Source: Massilibacillus massiliensis
GTDB lineage: Bacteria; Bacillota; Negativicutes; FLKF01
Reading direction: 5' to 3'
Assembly: GCF_900086705.1 (NCBI RefSeq)
Contig: NZ_LT575483.1
Span: 2,679,189-2,743,188, forward strand
Length of the DNA: 64,000 bases
Position numbers and translations under genes: made by a program. This document shows positions 1 to 7,884 of the stretch, one piece after another (the stretch's first letter is position 1; the number at the start of each line of letters is the position of its first letter). A model generated the notes under the pieces. It did no database searches and was not told where the DNA came from. It was given only the letters and a program-made list of their open reading frames with translations.

Positions 1-11
1 CTTACGTTAAA

Positions 12-46
12 AAATCCGTTTGTCTGACGAAGCTCGCTTCGGATTT
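12..46 (-). terminator. Rho-independent terminator of the PIN gene pair
   Basis: Read on the minus strand, AAATCCG and CGGATTT form the outer stem, with an inner GAAGC/GCTTC stem. A run of T follows. It lies about 70 bases after the small gene ending at 117 and would end that transcript. Confidence 0.65.
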
Positions 47-116
47 TAGTAAGTTGATCTTTTTTCAAGTATTTTGGGGGTTTGATGACCGTTTTATATT
101 CATTTTTGTGGTGCCT

Positions 117-317
117 TTATAATTTACTAATTGCTTTCATTGCATTTTTGCTGAATTCTTTAACACTTATATCTTTACTAAAGTGGCTATCTTGCCACTT
201 TGTATAATCAAAAGGTTCTTTAATAATTAAAGAAATAAAACGTTCTGCATCGACTTTACCAAGTTTGTCAATTAAGATACTCATACCTTCATTTTTGATA
301 ATACTATCAGTTTTCAT
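117..317 (-). CDS. Small hypothetical protein, possible antitoxin partner of the PIN protein
   Basis: A 66-residue soluble protein starting at the ATG at 317, one base after the stop of the PIN-domain gene. A GGAGG ribosome binding site lies about nine bases upstream; the in-frame TTG three codons earlier touches that site and is less likely. The motif EPFDYTKWQ is of a kind often seen in short proteins encoded beside PIN-domain genes. No DNA-binding fold can be seen. The tight coupling to a PIN gene suggests a type II toxin-antitoxin pair, but with the putative toxin first, the reverse of the common order. Function is inferred from context only. Confidence 0.6.
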   Translation of the reverse strand: MKTDSIIKNEGMSILIDKLGKVDAERFISLIIKEPFDYTKWQDSHFSKDISVKEFSKNAMKAISKL

Positions 318-318
318 C

Positions 319-786
319 TTACTCAACCTCCAATCGGCTTATTAATTCTATAGGATTTATTATATCAATTTCGGAAATATCTTTATTTAATAACTTTTTA
401 TCTGTGGTAAGGTAATAATCACATTTAGAAGCAACGGCACAAGAGATATGCAGGGCATCTTTGGTTTTTATACCTTTTGTCTTAAGAGTTTCAGCGAATG
501 TTAAGATATCTTTGGATTCAATTACGGTTTCAGTGGCAATATCTTTCCAAAGAATAATAGATTGTCTTCGAATTTCAAAAGGATTCTGCATATTTTCATA
601 TTCTAAAATATAGGACCAGACAAAATCGAGTTCCCGCTTTAGTATCTGTGCTTGAACATAGAGTTTGGCTTGTGTTTCCAAATGAATTTTTAATTGTGTT
701 TGATCATCAAATGGTCGATTAAAGCAACAATTATCCAAATAGATTTTTAACTTTGTCGTCTTGCTATGTTTTTCTATTAAATCCAT
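319..786 (-). CDS. PIN-domain protein (putative toxin ribonuclease)
   Basis: A 155-residue protein. PIN domains are metal-dependent ribonucleases with a cluster of acidic residues. Here the candidates are the Asp in KIYLDNCCFNRP (about residue 18), a Glu near the middle (YILEYENMQNP), the Asp in KDALHISCA and the Asp in YYLTTDKKLL near the C terminus. This order and spacing match the fold. The start has a good GAGGTG ribosome binding site five bases upstream. It is first in a two-gene unit with the 66-residue protein, and the unit ends in a clear terminator. It is probably a VapC-like toxin; a PIN nuclease with another role is possible. Confidence 0.75.
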   Translation of the reverse strand: MDLIEKHSKTTKLKIYLDNCCFNRPFDDQTQLKIHLETQAKLYVQAQILKRELDFVWSYILEYENMQNPFEIRRQSIILWKDIATETVIESKDILTFAETLKTKGIKTKDALHISCAVASKCDYYLTTDKKLLNKDISEIDIINPIELISRLEVE

Positions 787-1058
787 GCAAACACCTCATC
801 CTATATTTTCTTTTAGCATAATCCAATCTTCTGATTTAACAATATGCTATTTGATTTTGTATGTCAATAAAATGATGCGTATAGAAAAAATTGTATTGGA
901 AATATCGCGAGGTTGTATGTTTTTCTTTTGATTTGTGTAGAGTATCATTTTCGTATTGTTGGTTGTTGTCAAAGAAAAAGAAATGATATAATGCATTTAA
1001 GAAAAGAAATGAAAAACGAGACAAATGGTTTTAGTGGGAGTAGAGAGGAATAGATAGT

Positions 1059-2198
1059 ATGGGTTTAACAGAACGGCAGTTTGCCGAAATTGTCGCTGAA
1101 CATGGCGGACGGGTTTTTAGAGTTGGTGGCTCTGTTCGTGATCATTTTATGAGAGCAGTGCCCAAGGATATTGATTTTAGTGTAGTCGGTATGGTAAAGA
1201 AAAATTTTAAATTGCTTTTTCCCGATGCACAGGAATGCGGTAAATCATTTCCTGTTTTTCTTTTAGCGATTGATGGGATTAAGCGCGAGGTTGCTTTTGC
1301 TCGGACCGAGAAAAAAGTAGGTACAGGGTATAAAGGTTTTAGAGTGTCCGCCAAACCCAAAATTACGATTGAAGAGGATTTATATCGCCGGGATACGACC
1401 GTGAATTCGATGGCGCAGGATGCTTTGACGGGTGAAATTATCGATCCATATGGTGGGAGAGCCGATATCGAGGCAAAAATACTAAGAGCAACGAGCGAGC
1501 ATTTTTCTGATGATCCTATACGTGCTTTACGCCTTGCCGGACAAGCTGCGCGGTTTAATTTTACTGTGGACCCGGGAACGCTTCCGCTTATGTCGGCGAC
1601 CAAAGAGGAGCTTGCCGAGGAACCCGTAGAACGAATTGTTGCTGAGCTAGGAAAGGTTTTATCAGAAGCACAAAAACCGGCAATGTTTTTTGAGATTTTG
1701 GCAAGAACAGCGTTACTTTCAGTTACATTTGCAGAACTTGCAAATATAAGCGAAGCTATTTTTGCAAAGGCTATGACACAGTTAAATGCTGTAGCACATG
1801 AAACGAAAGATGCTAAAATCAGGTTTGCAGCCTTCGGCGTCACATTAGATAAGGAAAGACTTACTGCATGGAATACTGCGATGACATTGCCAAATGATTG
1901 GTTAAATGCAGCAAGTATTGTCAACGAACTTATAACTGAATTGGAGAAGGCGACACCGGAAAAGATTTTTGATGCCATGCAAAGGCTAAGACGTGGTTCG
2001 CTTAATCTCGAAGAGTTCGATTTGATTACCAAAGGGACGAATTTAAATGTTTTACAGTTGTGTCCTTTGAAAAAAGTCATGGTACTGCCGAAGGATGAAG
2101 CTATTCCTCCGGAGTTGAAAGGAAAAGAGATTGGGGAATGGCTGAAACAAAAACAAATCGCACTGCTTAAAAATTATTTAAGTCGTGCGATTGAATAA
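1059..2198 (+). CDS. tRNA nucleotidyltransferase / poly(A) polymerase family protein
   Basis: A 379-residue class II nucleotidyltransferase. The N-terminal head domain has RVGGSVRDHF followed by PKDIDFSVVG, which gives the GGSVRD nucleotide-binding motif and the DxD metal-binding pair. Next come RRDTTVNSMA, DPYGGRADIEAK and DDPIRALRLAGQAARF, the usual order in CCA-adding and A-adding enzymes. The C-terminal part (from about residue 200) is weakly conserved and has no visible HD domain. The likely role is adding CCA to tRNA 3' ends, or only part of it: sequence alone does not separate CCA-, CC- and A-adding enzymes. The start has a GAGAGGAA site. It stands alone in its transcription unit. Confidence 0.8.
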   Translation: MGLTERQFAEIVAEHGGRVFRVGGSVRDHFMRAVPKDIDFSVVGMVKKNFKLLFPDAQECGKSFPVFLLAIDGIKREVAFARTEKKVGTGYKGFRVSAKPKITIEEDLYRRDTTVNSMAQDALTGEIIDPYGGRADIEAKILRATSEHFSDDPIRALRLAGQAARFNFTVDPGTLPLMSATKEELAEEPVERIVAELGKVLSEAQKPAMFFEILARTALLSVTFAELANISEAIFAKAMTQLNAVAHETKDAKIRFAAFGVTLDKERLTAWNTAMTLPNDWLNAASIVNELITELEKATPEKIFDAMQRLRRGSLNLEEFDLITKGTNLNVLQLCPLKKVMVLPKDEAIPPELKGKEIGEWLKQKQIALLKNYLSRAIE

Positions 2199-2265
2199 TG
2201 CGTTTTGAGAAAAACTATAGATTTTGAGCTTTTATTCATTCATAAAGATGTAGGGGAGCAAGATC

Positions 2266-3189
2266 ATGACATTGCAGCAGCTAAAATATATTATTGAAAT
2301 TGTAAATTGCGGATCTATTAATGAAGCCGCAAAAAGGCTGTATATTACGCAGCCTAGTCTATCTAGTGCGGTCAAAGAACTTGAAAATGAAGTTGGCATC
2401 GATCTATTTATTCGGACTTCCAAGGGAATTCAACTTTCGCGGGATGGTGCTGAATTTCTTGGTTATGCCCGGCAGGTTGTGGAACAGGTTGGGCTTTTGG
2501 AACAACGGTACTTGAACAAAAAGCCGTATCGGCAGCTTTGTTCTATTTCTACACAACATTATGCTTTTGCCGTCAATGCGTTTGTTAATTTTATTCAGAA
2601 AAGCGGTGCAGAAGAGTATGAATTTACGCTTAGAGAGACGCGAACTTATGAAATTATCGAAGATGTCAAAAATTTGCGCAGTGAAATCGGTATTATGTAT
2701 AAGAATCCATTTAATCGCAGGGTGATAGAGAAATTGTTACGGGAAAATCGGCTTGATTTTCATCCATTATTTACGGCAAAGCCCCATATTTTTATTAGTA
2801 CGCAAAATCCGCTTGCGAAACAAAAGGTTGTAACCTTGGAAGATTTGCAGGAATATCCATATCTATCTTTCGAACAGGGCGAGTTTAACTCTTTCTATTT
2901 TTCAGAAGAAATTTTGAGTACGGTATTTCGTAAAAAAAGTATTCATGTCAGCGATCGGGCGACTTTATTTAACCTGTTAATTGGGCTGAATGGGTATACA
3001 ATCTCTACTGGAATTGTCAGTGCGGATTTAAATGGTGATAACATTATATCGGTACCGCTAGACGTTGACGATCATATTCAGATCGGCTGGATTTCCAATC
3101 ATCGCACGCAGCTTAGTAAACAAGCGAATGCTTATTTAGATGAATTGAAGTCTGTAATTTTAGAATATGGGCTTTATGTGGAAGAATAG
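2266..3189 (+). CDS. LysR-family transcriptional regulator
   Basis: A 307-residue regulator. The N-terminal winged helix-turn-helix is clear (LKYIIEIVNCGSINEAAKRL, then YITQPSLSSAVKELENEVG), followed by an effector-binding domain of normal length. LysR proteins bind DNA as oligomers and respond to a small metabolite. It follows the nucleotidyltransferase gene by 67 bases, and there is no divergent target beside it, so its regulon cannot be read from context. An AGGGGAG ribosome binding site supports the start. Confidence 0.88.
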   Translation: MTLQQLKYIIEIVNCGSINEAAKRLYITQPSLSSAVKELENEVGIDLFIRTSKGIQLSRDGAEFLGYARQVVEQVGLLEQRYLNKKPYRQLCSISTQHYAFAVNAFVNFIQKSGAEEYEFTLRETRTYEIIEDVKNLRSEIGIMYKNPFNRRVIEKLLRENRLDFHPLFTAKPHIFISTQNPLAKQKVVTLEDLQEYPYLSFEQGEFNSFYFSEEILSTVFRKKSIHVSDRATLFNLLIGLNGYTISTGIVSADLNGDNIISVPLDVDDHIQIGWISNHRTQLSKQANAYLDELKSVILEYGLYVEE

Positions 3190-3260
3190 GTCATAAGTAA
3201 AATTGATTTCTCAGTGCAATATATTTCGCCTGAACGTTTGTGCATAAGCCCGCAATGCGG

Positions 3261-3300
3261 CTTTGCTTCTACCACCGTCCCCCGGCTTTAGATGCTTTGG
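3261..3300. repeat. Partial copy of the GGGACGGTGGTA repeat
   Basis: The string TACCACCGTCCC here is the right arm of the inverted repeats found intact at 7885-7929 and 8472-8516. The left arm is absent, so this is a remnant or half-element. It lies between LysR and a terminator hairpin. Confidence 0.5.
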
Positions 3301-3312
3301 TCAAAAAAGAAG

Positions 3313-3343
3313 GAGGATGTTGCCTTAAGATTGCAGCATCCTC
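3313..3343. terminator. Bidirectional terminator between convergent genes
   Basis: GAGGATGTTGC and GCAGCATCCTC form an 11-bp stem with one G-U pair. It is preceded by a run of A and followed by TTTT, so it can serve both the rightward LysR gene and the leftward oxidase-like gene that ends at 3356. Confidence 0.7.
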
Positions 3344-3355
3344 TTTTGGATTGAT

Positions 3356-3775
3356 TTAATTCAATTGAATTGTAGCGATATTTTCAAAGTCTAATGTCAC
3401 GATGGCTGTATCAAATTGAATTTCAAATAAAATTAAAAATTGTCCGGCTTGCTCTATGGTATCTTTATAGTCGGGAATTTTAGCTATGAAATGATCAGCG
3501 ATGTCAAAGATGGTTTGTTTGCTTTGTTTCACAATCCCTGTTGCTTTTACATGTTCATTACCGTGATGCGGGATGGTTGTAAAAGCAACTTTTTTATTTT
3601 GCTCAAATTCTTTCACTTTTTCGTTATCGCCAAAAGTAGCAAAAAACAAAAGGTTGGTAGTACTGTCAAAATAAAAATTTACGATTCTAACATTCGGTGT
3701 ATTTTCTACGCTGGTCGCCAGCGCAATTTCTGTCTGTGTTTCTAAAATTCTTGTTAAATCATTTTTTGTAACCAT
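3356..3775 (-). CDS. Pyridoxamine 5'-phosphate oxidase-like FMN-binding protein
   Basis: A 139-residue split-barrel protein of the PNPOx-like superfamily. The visible pattern is ALATSVENTPNVRIVNFYFD, then NLLFFATFGDNEKVKEFEQN and KKVAFTTIP, the usual order of strands lining a flavin pocket. Members bind FMN, F420 or heme and reduce varied small molecules; the substrate here is unknown. The ATG has a GGAG site. It is transcribed away from the WYL regulator at 3876, and a near-perfect palindrome covers its -35 box, so it is probably that regulator's target. Confidence 0.75.
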   Translation of the reverse strand: MVTKNDLTRILETQTEIALATSVENTPNVRIVNFYFDSTTNLLFFATFGDNEKVKEFEQNKKVAFTTIPHHGNEHVKATGIVKQSKQTIFDIADHFIAKIPDYKDTIEQAGQFLILFEIQFDTAIVTLDFENIATIQLN

Positions 3776-3801
3776 AAAATTACTCCTTTATCTTATTTAT
3801 A

Positions 3802-3829
3802 TTTATACGATACTATGAAAAGGTGTCAA
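3802..3829 (-). promoter_or_regulatory. Promoter of the PNPOx-like gene
   Basis: On the minus strand a perfect TTGACA -35 (plus 3824-3829) is followed by a 16-bp spacer and TATAAA (plus 3802-3807). The -35 lies inside the palindrome at 3818-3844. Confidence 0.6.
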
Positions 3830-3844
3830 TTTGTGATACCTTTT
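3818..3844. promoter_or_regulatory. Palindromic operator between divergent genes
   Basis: AAAAGGTGTCA and TGATACCTTTT are 11-base arms with one mismatch across a five-base spacer. The site covers the -35 of the leftward promoter and lies 32 bases before the WYL regulator start. That position fits repression of the PNPOx-like gene and autoregulation by the WYL protein. Confidence 0.6.
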
Positions 3845-3875
3845 AAAAAGGATAATAAACTAGGAGTCAGAACAT

Positions 3876-4817
3876 ATGCAAAAATCAGAACGGTTAAATG
3901 ATATGATGCTGTATTTAAATGACAAAAATTCATTTCACTTGAAAGATATTATGGGAAAATATGCGATTTCAAAAAGTACGGCAATACGTGATCTCAAATC
4001 ATTAGAACAGATTGGAATGCCGATTTATTCGCAGGTAGGGAGAAATGGTTACTATGGAATTTTGTCCAATCGTTTGCTTTCTCCGATCGTGTTTACAGTA
4101 GATGAAATGTATGCATTGTATTTTTCTATGTGTACATTGCGTGCATATGAATCAACCCCATTTCATCTGCACGTGGAAAAATTAAAAGAAAAATTTGAAA
4201 TGTGTTTATCAGAGGAAAAAGTTGAGGCGGTTCACAAAATGGAAAAAGTCCTCACTTTAGGTGTTTTAAAACATCACAATAGCAGCGTGTTGTTAAAGGA
4301 AATTTTACAAATGGCGATAGAGGAAAAGGGCTGTGAAATTTTATATAAAAAAGAATCTGCTGATACGTTATATGTCGTGCAATTTTTTGAAATTACCTCT
4401 GCATATGGGCAATGGTATGTAACTGCACATAATTTTGCAACAAATCGGCCCCAAGTATTTCGGTGTGATAAAATCATTTCAATGAAGCAGACCCTTCAAT
4501 ATGCTACGAAAACGATTGATGAATTAAAGAAAGCGGGAGTGAAAATTTTCAGAAATCAAGCTGCAATTGATTTTGAAGTTGTTATAACTAAAAAAGGTGT
4601 GGATTTATTTCACAAAGAACATTATCCTTCTATACAGCTTTATATGGAGGAAGAAAAGTTTTTGCTTAGAGGTTTTTACAATCAGGGCGAAGAAAATTTT
4701 ATCGCCAATTACTTGATTGCATATGCCGAAAACATCATCTCAATAAAACCAGACAAACTTAAGAATTTACTTTGTTCCAGAATTGATGCGCTAAAACAAT
4801 ATTATACGACCATATAA
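3876..4817 (+). CDS. HTH-WYL domain transcriptional regulator (YafY/DeoR-like)
   Basis: A 313-residue regulator. The N-terminal helix-turn-helix is RLNDMMLYLNDKNSFHLKDI, then YAISKSTAIRDLKSLEQIG and the wing GMPIYSQVGRNGYYG, typical of the HTH_11/DeoR type. The central region from about residue 130 to 230 fits a WYL ligand-sensing domain (EILYKKESADTLYVV, FFEITSAYGQWYVTAHN). It is divergent from the PNPOx-like flavoprotein with a palindrome between them, so local control is likely. The ligand is unknown. Confidence 0.82.
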   Translation: MQKSERLNDMMLYLNDKNSFHLKDIMGKYAISKSTAIRDLKSLEQIGMPIYSQVGRNGYYGILSNRLLSPIVFTVDEMYALYFSMCTLRAYESTPFHLHVEKLKEKFEMCLSEEKVEAVHKMEKVLTLGVLKHHNSSVLLKEILQMAIEEKGCEILYKKESADTLYVVQFFEITSAYGQWYVTAHNFATNRPQVFRCDKIISMKQTLQYATKTIDELKKAGVKIFRNQAAIDFEVVITKKGVDLFHKEHYPSIQLYMEEEKFLLRGFYNQGEENFIANYLIAYAENIISIKPDKLKNLLCSRIDALKQYYTTI

Positions 4818-4896
4818 TATTGTTTTGGCATCCAATCTTAACATTAACTTTGTTGAGGTGCTATAAGGTACTTCGTATACATGTCGAAGTATAAAG

Positions 4897-4926
4897 GTTA
4901 ACTTATTTAATAGAATTGGTTTACAA
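4897..4926 (+). promoter_or_regulatory. BirA-type biotin operator 1
   Basis: GTTAAC, a 15-base spacer and GGTTTACAA form the spaced inverted half-sites known for BirA operators in Firmicutes. The right half overlaps the -35 box of the bioB promoter, so bound BirA-biotinyl-AMP would block RNA polymerase. Confidence 0.7.
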
Positions 4927-4948
4927 ACGATGGGGAGCGAGGTACAAT
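4920..4948 (+). promoter_or_regulatory. Promoter of the bioB pair
   Basis: TTTACA at 4920-4925, a 17-bp spacer and TACAAT at 4943-4948 form a good housekeeping promoter. The -35 is embedded in BirA site 1, and BirA site 2 begins a few bases after the expected transcription start. Confidence 0.7.
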
Positions 4949-4960
4949 AATAACAAAATG

Positions 4961-4989
4961 GTAAACTTTTAATGATGAATAAGTTAACG
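4961..4989 (+). promoter_or_regulatory. BirA-type biotin operator 2
   Basis: GTAAAC, a 15-base spacer and AGTTAACGA repeat the design of operator 1. It lies 64 bases downstream, just after the predicted transcription start and before the bioB ribosome binding site. Two sites suggest cooperative or looping repression. Confidence 0.6.
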
Positions 4990-5011
4990 ATGAACGAAAG
5001 GGATACAATTT

Positions 5012-5998
5012 ATGGGTGCAAAAGAGATTGTTGAGCTTGGTGAAAAGGTTTTATCTGGACAAGAAATCAATGAAGAAGAGGCTTTATATTTGGCGGAAAC
5101 TTGTGCAGAAGACATTCCCTTACTTGGGGCTTATGCAAATAAGATCCGTAGTAAGTTTGCAGGGGATAAGGTTGATATGTGCGGCGTAATCAATGCACGT
5201 TCAGGTTTATGTTCAGAAGATTGTAAGTTCTGCTCTCAATCCGTATATTATCAGACGGATTCTCAGCCATTTTCTTTAATATCAAAAGAGGCAGCTTTTG
5301 CCGCTGCAGAAAAACTTTTTAAAGCTGGTGCAGAGCGTACGAGTATTGTTACGAGCGGAAAAGGAATGGAAGATGATCCGGATTTTGTTTATATTGTTCA
5401 AATGCTACAGTATATTTTGTCGAAATCTAAGATGAAAATTTGTGCGAACTTGGGAACCATTAACTACGAACAGGCAGTTTATTTGAAAAAAATAGGTATT
5501 AAGAGGTATGCACATAATCTTGAAACCAGTCAAAACTTTTATCCGCAGATATGTACAACGCATCCTTATGAGGAACGATTTGATACCCTGACAGCGGTGA
5601 AAAAAGCTGGATTAGAGCTTTGTTCAGGCGGTATTATTGGGTTGGGCGAGAGTTGGAGTGATCGGATCAGTCTTGCACTTACGTTGCGCGCGCTAGATGT
5701 GGATTCTGTTCCGATTAATATATTAAATCCGATCAAAGGAACGTTATTAGAATATCAAGAGCCATTATCTGTATTGGATATTTTAAAGACATTTGCTATT
5801 TTCCGATTTATTTTACCCGATAAAATTATACGCCCGGCAGGAGGGCGCGAAGTGAATTTACGGGATATGCAGGGCGCTGTTATGTTAGCGGGGGCAAATG
5901 GTTTAATTGTTGGCAATTATTTAACGTTTGGTGGTCGCGATATAGAAAAAGATTTTATGATGGTTAAAGATGCAGGCTTGTGTCCTGAAATGAATTAG
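5012..5998 (+). CDS. bioB: Biotin synthase, copy 1 (auxiliary-cluster ligand missing)
   Basis: A 328-residue radical SAM enzyme that inserts sulfur into dethiobiotin, the last step of biotin synthesis. The SAM [4Fe-4S] motif CxxxCxxC is intact (C67, C71, C74 within SGLCSEDCKFCSQS). Of the residues that hold the second cluster in E. coli BioB (C97, C128, C188, R260), the equivalents C144, C204 and R274 are present, but the first is Ser111 (ERTSIVTSG where copy 2 has YRFCVVTAG). It therefore lacks one known cluster ligand. It may be a specialised or partly defective BioB, or act on another substrate. It is the first gene after two BirA-type operators and lies 11 bases before copy 2. No bioA, bioD or bioF is nearby. 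Confidence 0.85.
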   Translation: MGAKEIVELGEKVLSGQEINEEEALYLAETCAEDIPLLGAYANKIRSKFAGDKVDMCGVINARSGLCSEDCKFCSQSVYYQTDSQPFSLISKEAAFAAAEKLFKAGAERTSIVTSGKGMEDDPDFVYIVQMLQYILSKSKMKICANLGTINYEQAVYLKKIGIKRYAHNLETSQNFYPQICTTHPYEERFDTLTAVKKAGLELCSGGIIGLGESWSDRISLALTLRALDVDSVPINILNPIKGTLLEYQEPLSVLDILKTFAIFRFILPDKIIRPAGGREVNLRDMQGAVMLAGANGLIVGNYLTFGGRDIEKDFMMVKDAGLCPEMN

Positions 5999-6009
5999 GG
6001 GGTAAAACG

Positions 6010-7005
6010 ATGAGTTATGATTTGATTTTTTCCTTGGGGAAAAAGGTTTTGGATGGTGGGCAGCTGACGCTTGAAGAAGCGTTGCAGCTTACACAAATTC
6101 ATGAAGATGATATTCCGATTTTATTGGGGGTCGCCAATAAGGTGCGAATAAAATTTACCGGGAATCAAGTTGACACTTGTGAAATCGTCAATGCCCGTTC
6201 AGGTGGCTGCTCAGAAAACTGCAAATTTTGTGCACAATCCGCCCATCATAAAGTAGAGTTTGAAAGATATCCGTTAATGCCGGAAGATCAGATCATAGAT
6301 GCCGCAAAGGCTGCTGAATCTCATGGCGCATATCGTTTTTGTGTTGTAACGGCTGGGTGTGGGATGAAAGCGGATTCGGATTTTGTTAAACTTACCGATG
6401 CAATTAAGCGGATTGGGCGAGAAACAAATTTAGAGCGTTGTTGCTCACTTGGAATTTTAGAGCCGGAGCATGTCAAAGCTTTGAAAAAAGCTGGGATCAC
6501 ACGCTATCATCATAACCTAGAGACAAGCAAAAGTTATTTTGATCAAATTTGTACGACACATACTTATGATGAACGTGTTAATACAATAAAACATATTAAA
6601 GCTGAAGGATTGGAAGTCTGCTCAGGTGGTATTATCGGCTTAGGTGAGAGCTGGGAAAATCGAATAGAGCTGGCGTTTGCACTGAAAGAATTAGACGTGG
6701 ACTCTGTGCCGATTAATGTCTTAAATCCCGTAAAAGGAACTGCACTTGAAGACCGTTTACCCTTGAAACCAATGGAAGTTTTGCAGACGTTTGCAATATT
6801 TAGATTGATATTGCCTACAAAAATTTTGCGTTATGCGGGTGGTCGTGAAAAAGCATTAGGAGAACTGGTACCACTTGGTTTTCTTTCAGGCATCAATGGA
6901 ATGCTGATCGGCAATTATTTGACCACCAATGGACGTGGTGCGAATCGCGATATTGATACGATTCGGGAATTGGGATTGAAACCGATTGTAGAGCAGGCAT
7001 TATAG
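6010..7005 (+). CDS. bioB: Biotin synthase, copy 2
   Basis: A 331-residue biotin synthase collinear with copy 1. It has C67, C71 and C74 for the SAM cluster, and all four positions that hold the auxiliary cluster in E. coli BioB: C111, C144, C204 and R274. Two extra cysteines lie beside them, C117 (VVTAGCGMK) and C145 (LERCCSLGIL). It is known that BioB enzymes of obligate anaerobes can use an auxiliary cluster other than [2Fe-2S]; the extra cysteines make that plausible here, but this cannot be settled by eye. It is co-transcribed with copy 1 (AGGGGG site, no terminator between) and is the better candidate for the working enzyme. Confidence 0.9.
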   Translation: MSYDLIFSLGKKVLDGGQLTLEEALQLTQIHEDDIPILLGVANKVRIKFTGNQVDTCEIVNARSGGCSENCKFCAQSAHHKVEFERYPLMPEDQIIDAAKAAESHGAYRFCVVTAGCGMKADSDFVKLTDAIKRIGRETNLERCCSLGILEPEHVKALKKAGITRYHHNLETSKSYFDQICTTHTYDERVNTIKHIKAEGLEVCSGGIIGLGESWENRIELAFALKELDVDSVPINVLNPVKGTALEDRLPLKPMEVLQTFAIFRLILPTKILRYAGGREKALGELVPLGFLSGINGMLIGNYLTTNGRGANRDIDTIRELGLKPIVEQAL

Positions 7006-7339
7006 GCGAACATAATGATATTTCCATATGTTTTGGAATATGTGGAAGTATGAGTATGAAAATTTGTCCGTATAATAGTAACTTTAATAGGTTTCATAAC
7101 GAATAGATTTTTAAACGATCTAATTTTATGGTTATTTACGTAAAAAACAATAGAATATGGATTTGAGCAGAAAATAAAATGTAGAAATCACTGATTTTAA
7201 AAGAGTATTTCATTAATTGTGGCAGGAATTTTTTCTGGAAGCAAAGAATGTAGTAAGTGTGTATTTTAAATAATACTTTTTAAATAGGAACAATTGTTTA
7301 AAATTTGTTCCAAAAAAGTAAGAACAAAGGAGAGATACT
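7006..7339. other. Intergenic region before rubrerythrin
   Basis: A 334-base AT-rich stretch without a credible gene. The only clear structure is the inverted repeat at 7287-7311. No convincing terminator for the bioB pair was seen. Confidence 0.5.
7287..7311 (+). promoter_or_regulatory. Inverted repeat upstream of rubrerythrin
   Basis: GGAACAA and TTGTTCC are perfect seven-base arms around an AT-rich 11-base centre, 29 bases before the rubrerythrin ATG. The position suits a repressor site for an oxidative-stress gene. The regulator is unknown; the sequence is not an obvious PerR box. Confidence 0.4.
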
Positions 7340-7873
7340 ATGCAATTAAAAGGAACAAAAACAGAAAAAAATCTAGCGGCGGCATTTGCAGGTGAATCTC
7401 AGGCAAGAAATAAGTATACATACTTTGCATCCGTTGCCAAAAAAGAAGGTTATGAGCAAATCGCTGCGATATTCGATGAAACAGCAAATAACGAAAAAGA
7501 GCATGCGAAACTTTGGTTTAAAGCGCTCGGGGAACTTGGTGACACGCCTGCGAATTTACTTCATGCTGCCGAAGGTGAAAACTATGAATGGACAGATATG
7601 TATGACGGTTTTGCCAAAGATGCGGAAGAAGAAGGATTTACTGCTTTAGCAGCGCAATTTAGAATGGTTGCAAAAATTGAAAAAGCGCATGAAGAAAGAT
7701 ATCGTGCACTGATTAAAAATATAGAAATGCAAAAAGTATTTGAAAAATCCGAAGAAAAAATCTGGGAATGCCGCAATTGTGGACATCTTGTAATGGGCAA
7801 AAAAGCACCTAAGATGTGTCCTGTTTGCGCACATCCACAAAGCTTCTTTGAAGTTAGAAAAGAAAATTATTAA
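7340..7873 (+). CDS. rbr: Rubrerythrin
   Basis: A 177-residue peroxide-reducing di-iron protein of the anaerobic oxidative-stress response. The N-terminal four-helix ferritin-like domain shows iron-ligand motifs in [30 protein letters not shown] and [13 protein letters not shown]. The C-terminal rubredoxin-like domain has CRNCG and CPVCAHP (two CxxC pairs, about residues 142-163). Length and domain order are those of classical rubrerythrin. It is a single-gene unit with an AAAGGAGAG site and an upstream inverted repeat. Confidence 0.95.
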   Translation: MQLKGTKTEKNLAAAFAGESQARNKYTYFASVAKKEGYEQIAAIFDETANNEKEHAKLWFKALGELGDTPANLLHAAEGENYEWTDMYDGFAKDAEEEGFTALAAQFRMVAKIEKAHEERYRALIKNIEMQKVFEKSEEKIWECRNCGHLVMGKKAPKMCPVCAHPQSFFEVRKENY

Positions 7874-7884
7874 TTAAATACAAA

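Noticed and set aside
836-1024. A 62-codon minus-strand frame in the gap before the nucleotidyltransferase gene
   Set aside because: The composition is Phe/His/Tyr-rich as expected for AT-rich noncoding DNA, and there is no family resemblance or conserved context.
1142-2080. A 312-codon minus-strand frame opposite the nucleotidyltransferase gene
   Set aside because: It is a shadow frame, Ser/Ala-rich with no domain, while the plus-strand protein has all nucleotidyltransferase motifs.
5012-7005. A complete biotin operon
   Set aside because: Only the two bioB copies are present; no bioA, bioD, bioF or bioW was seen in the window.
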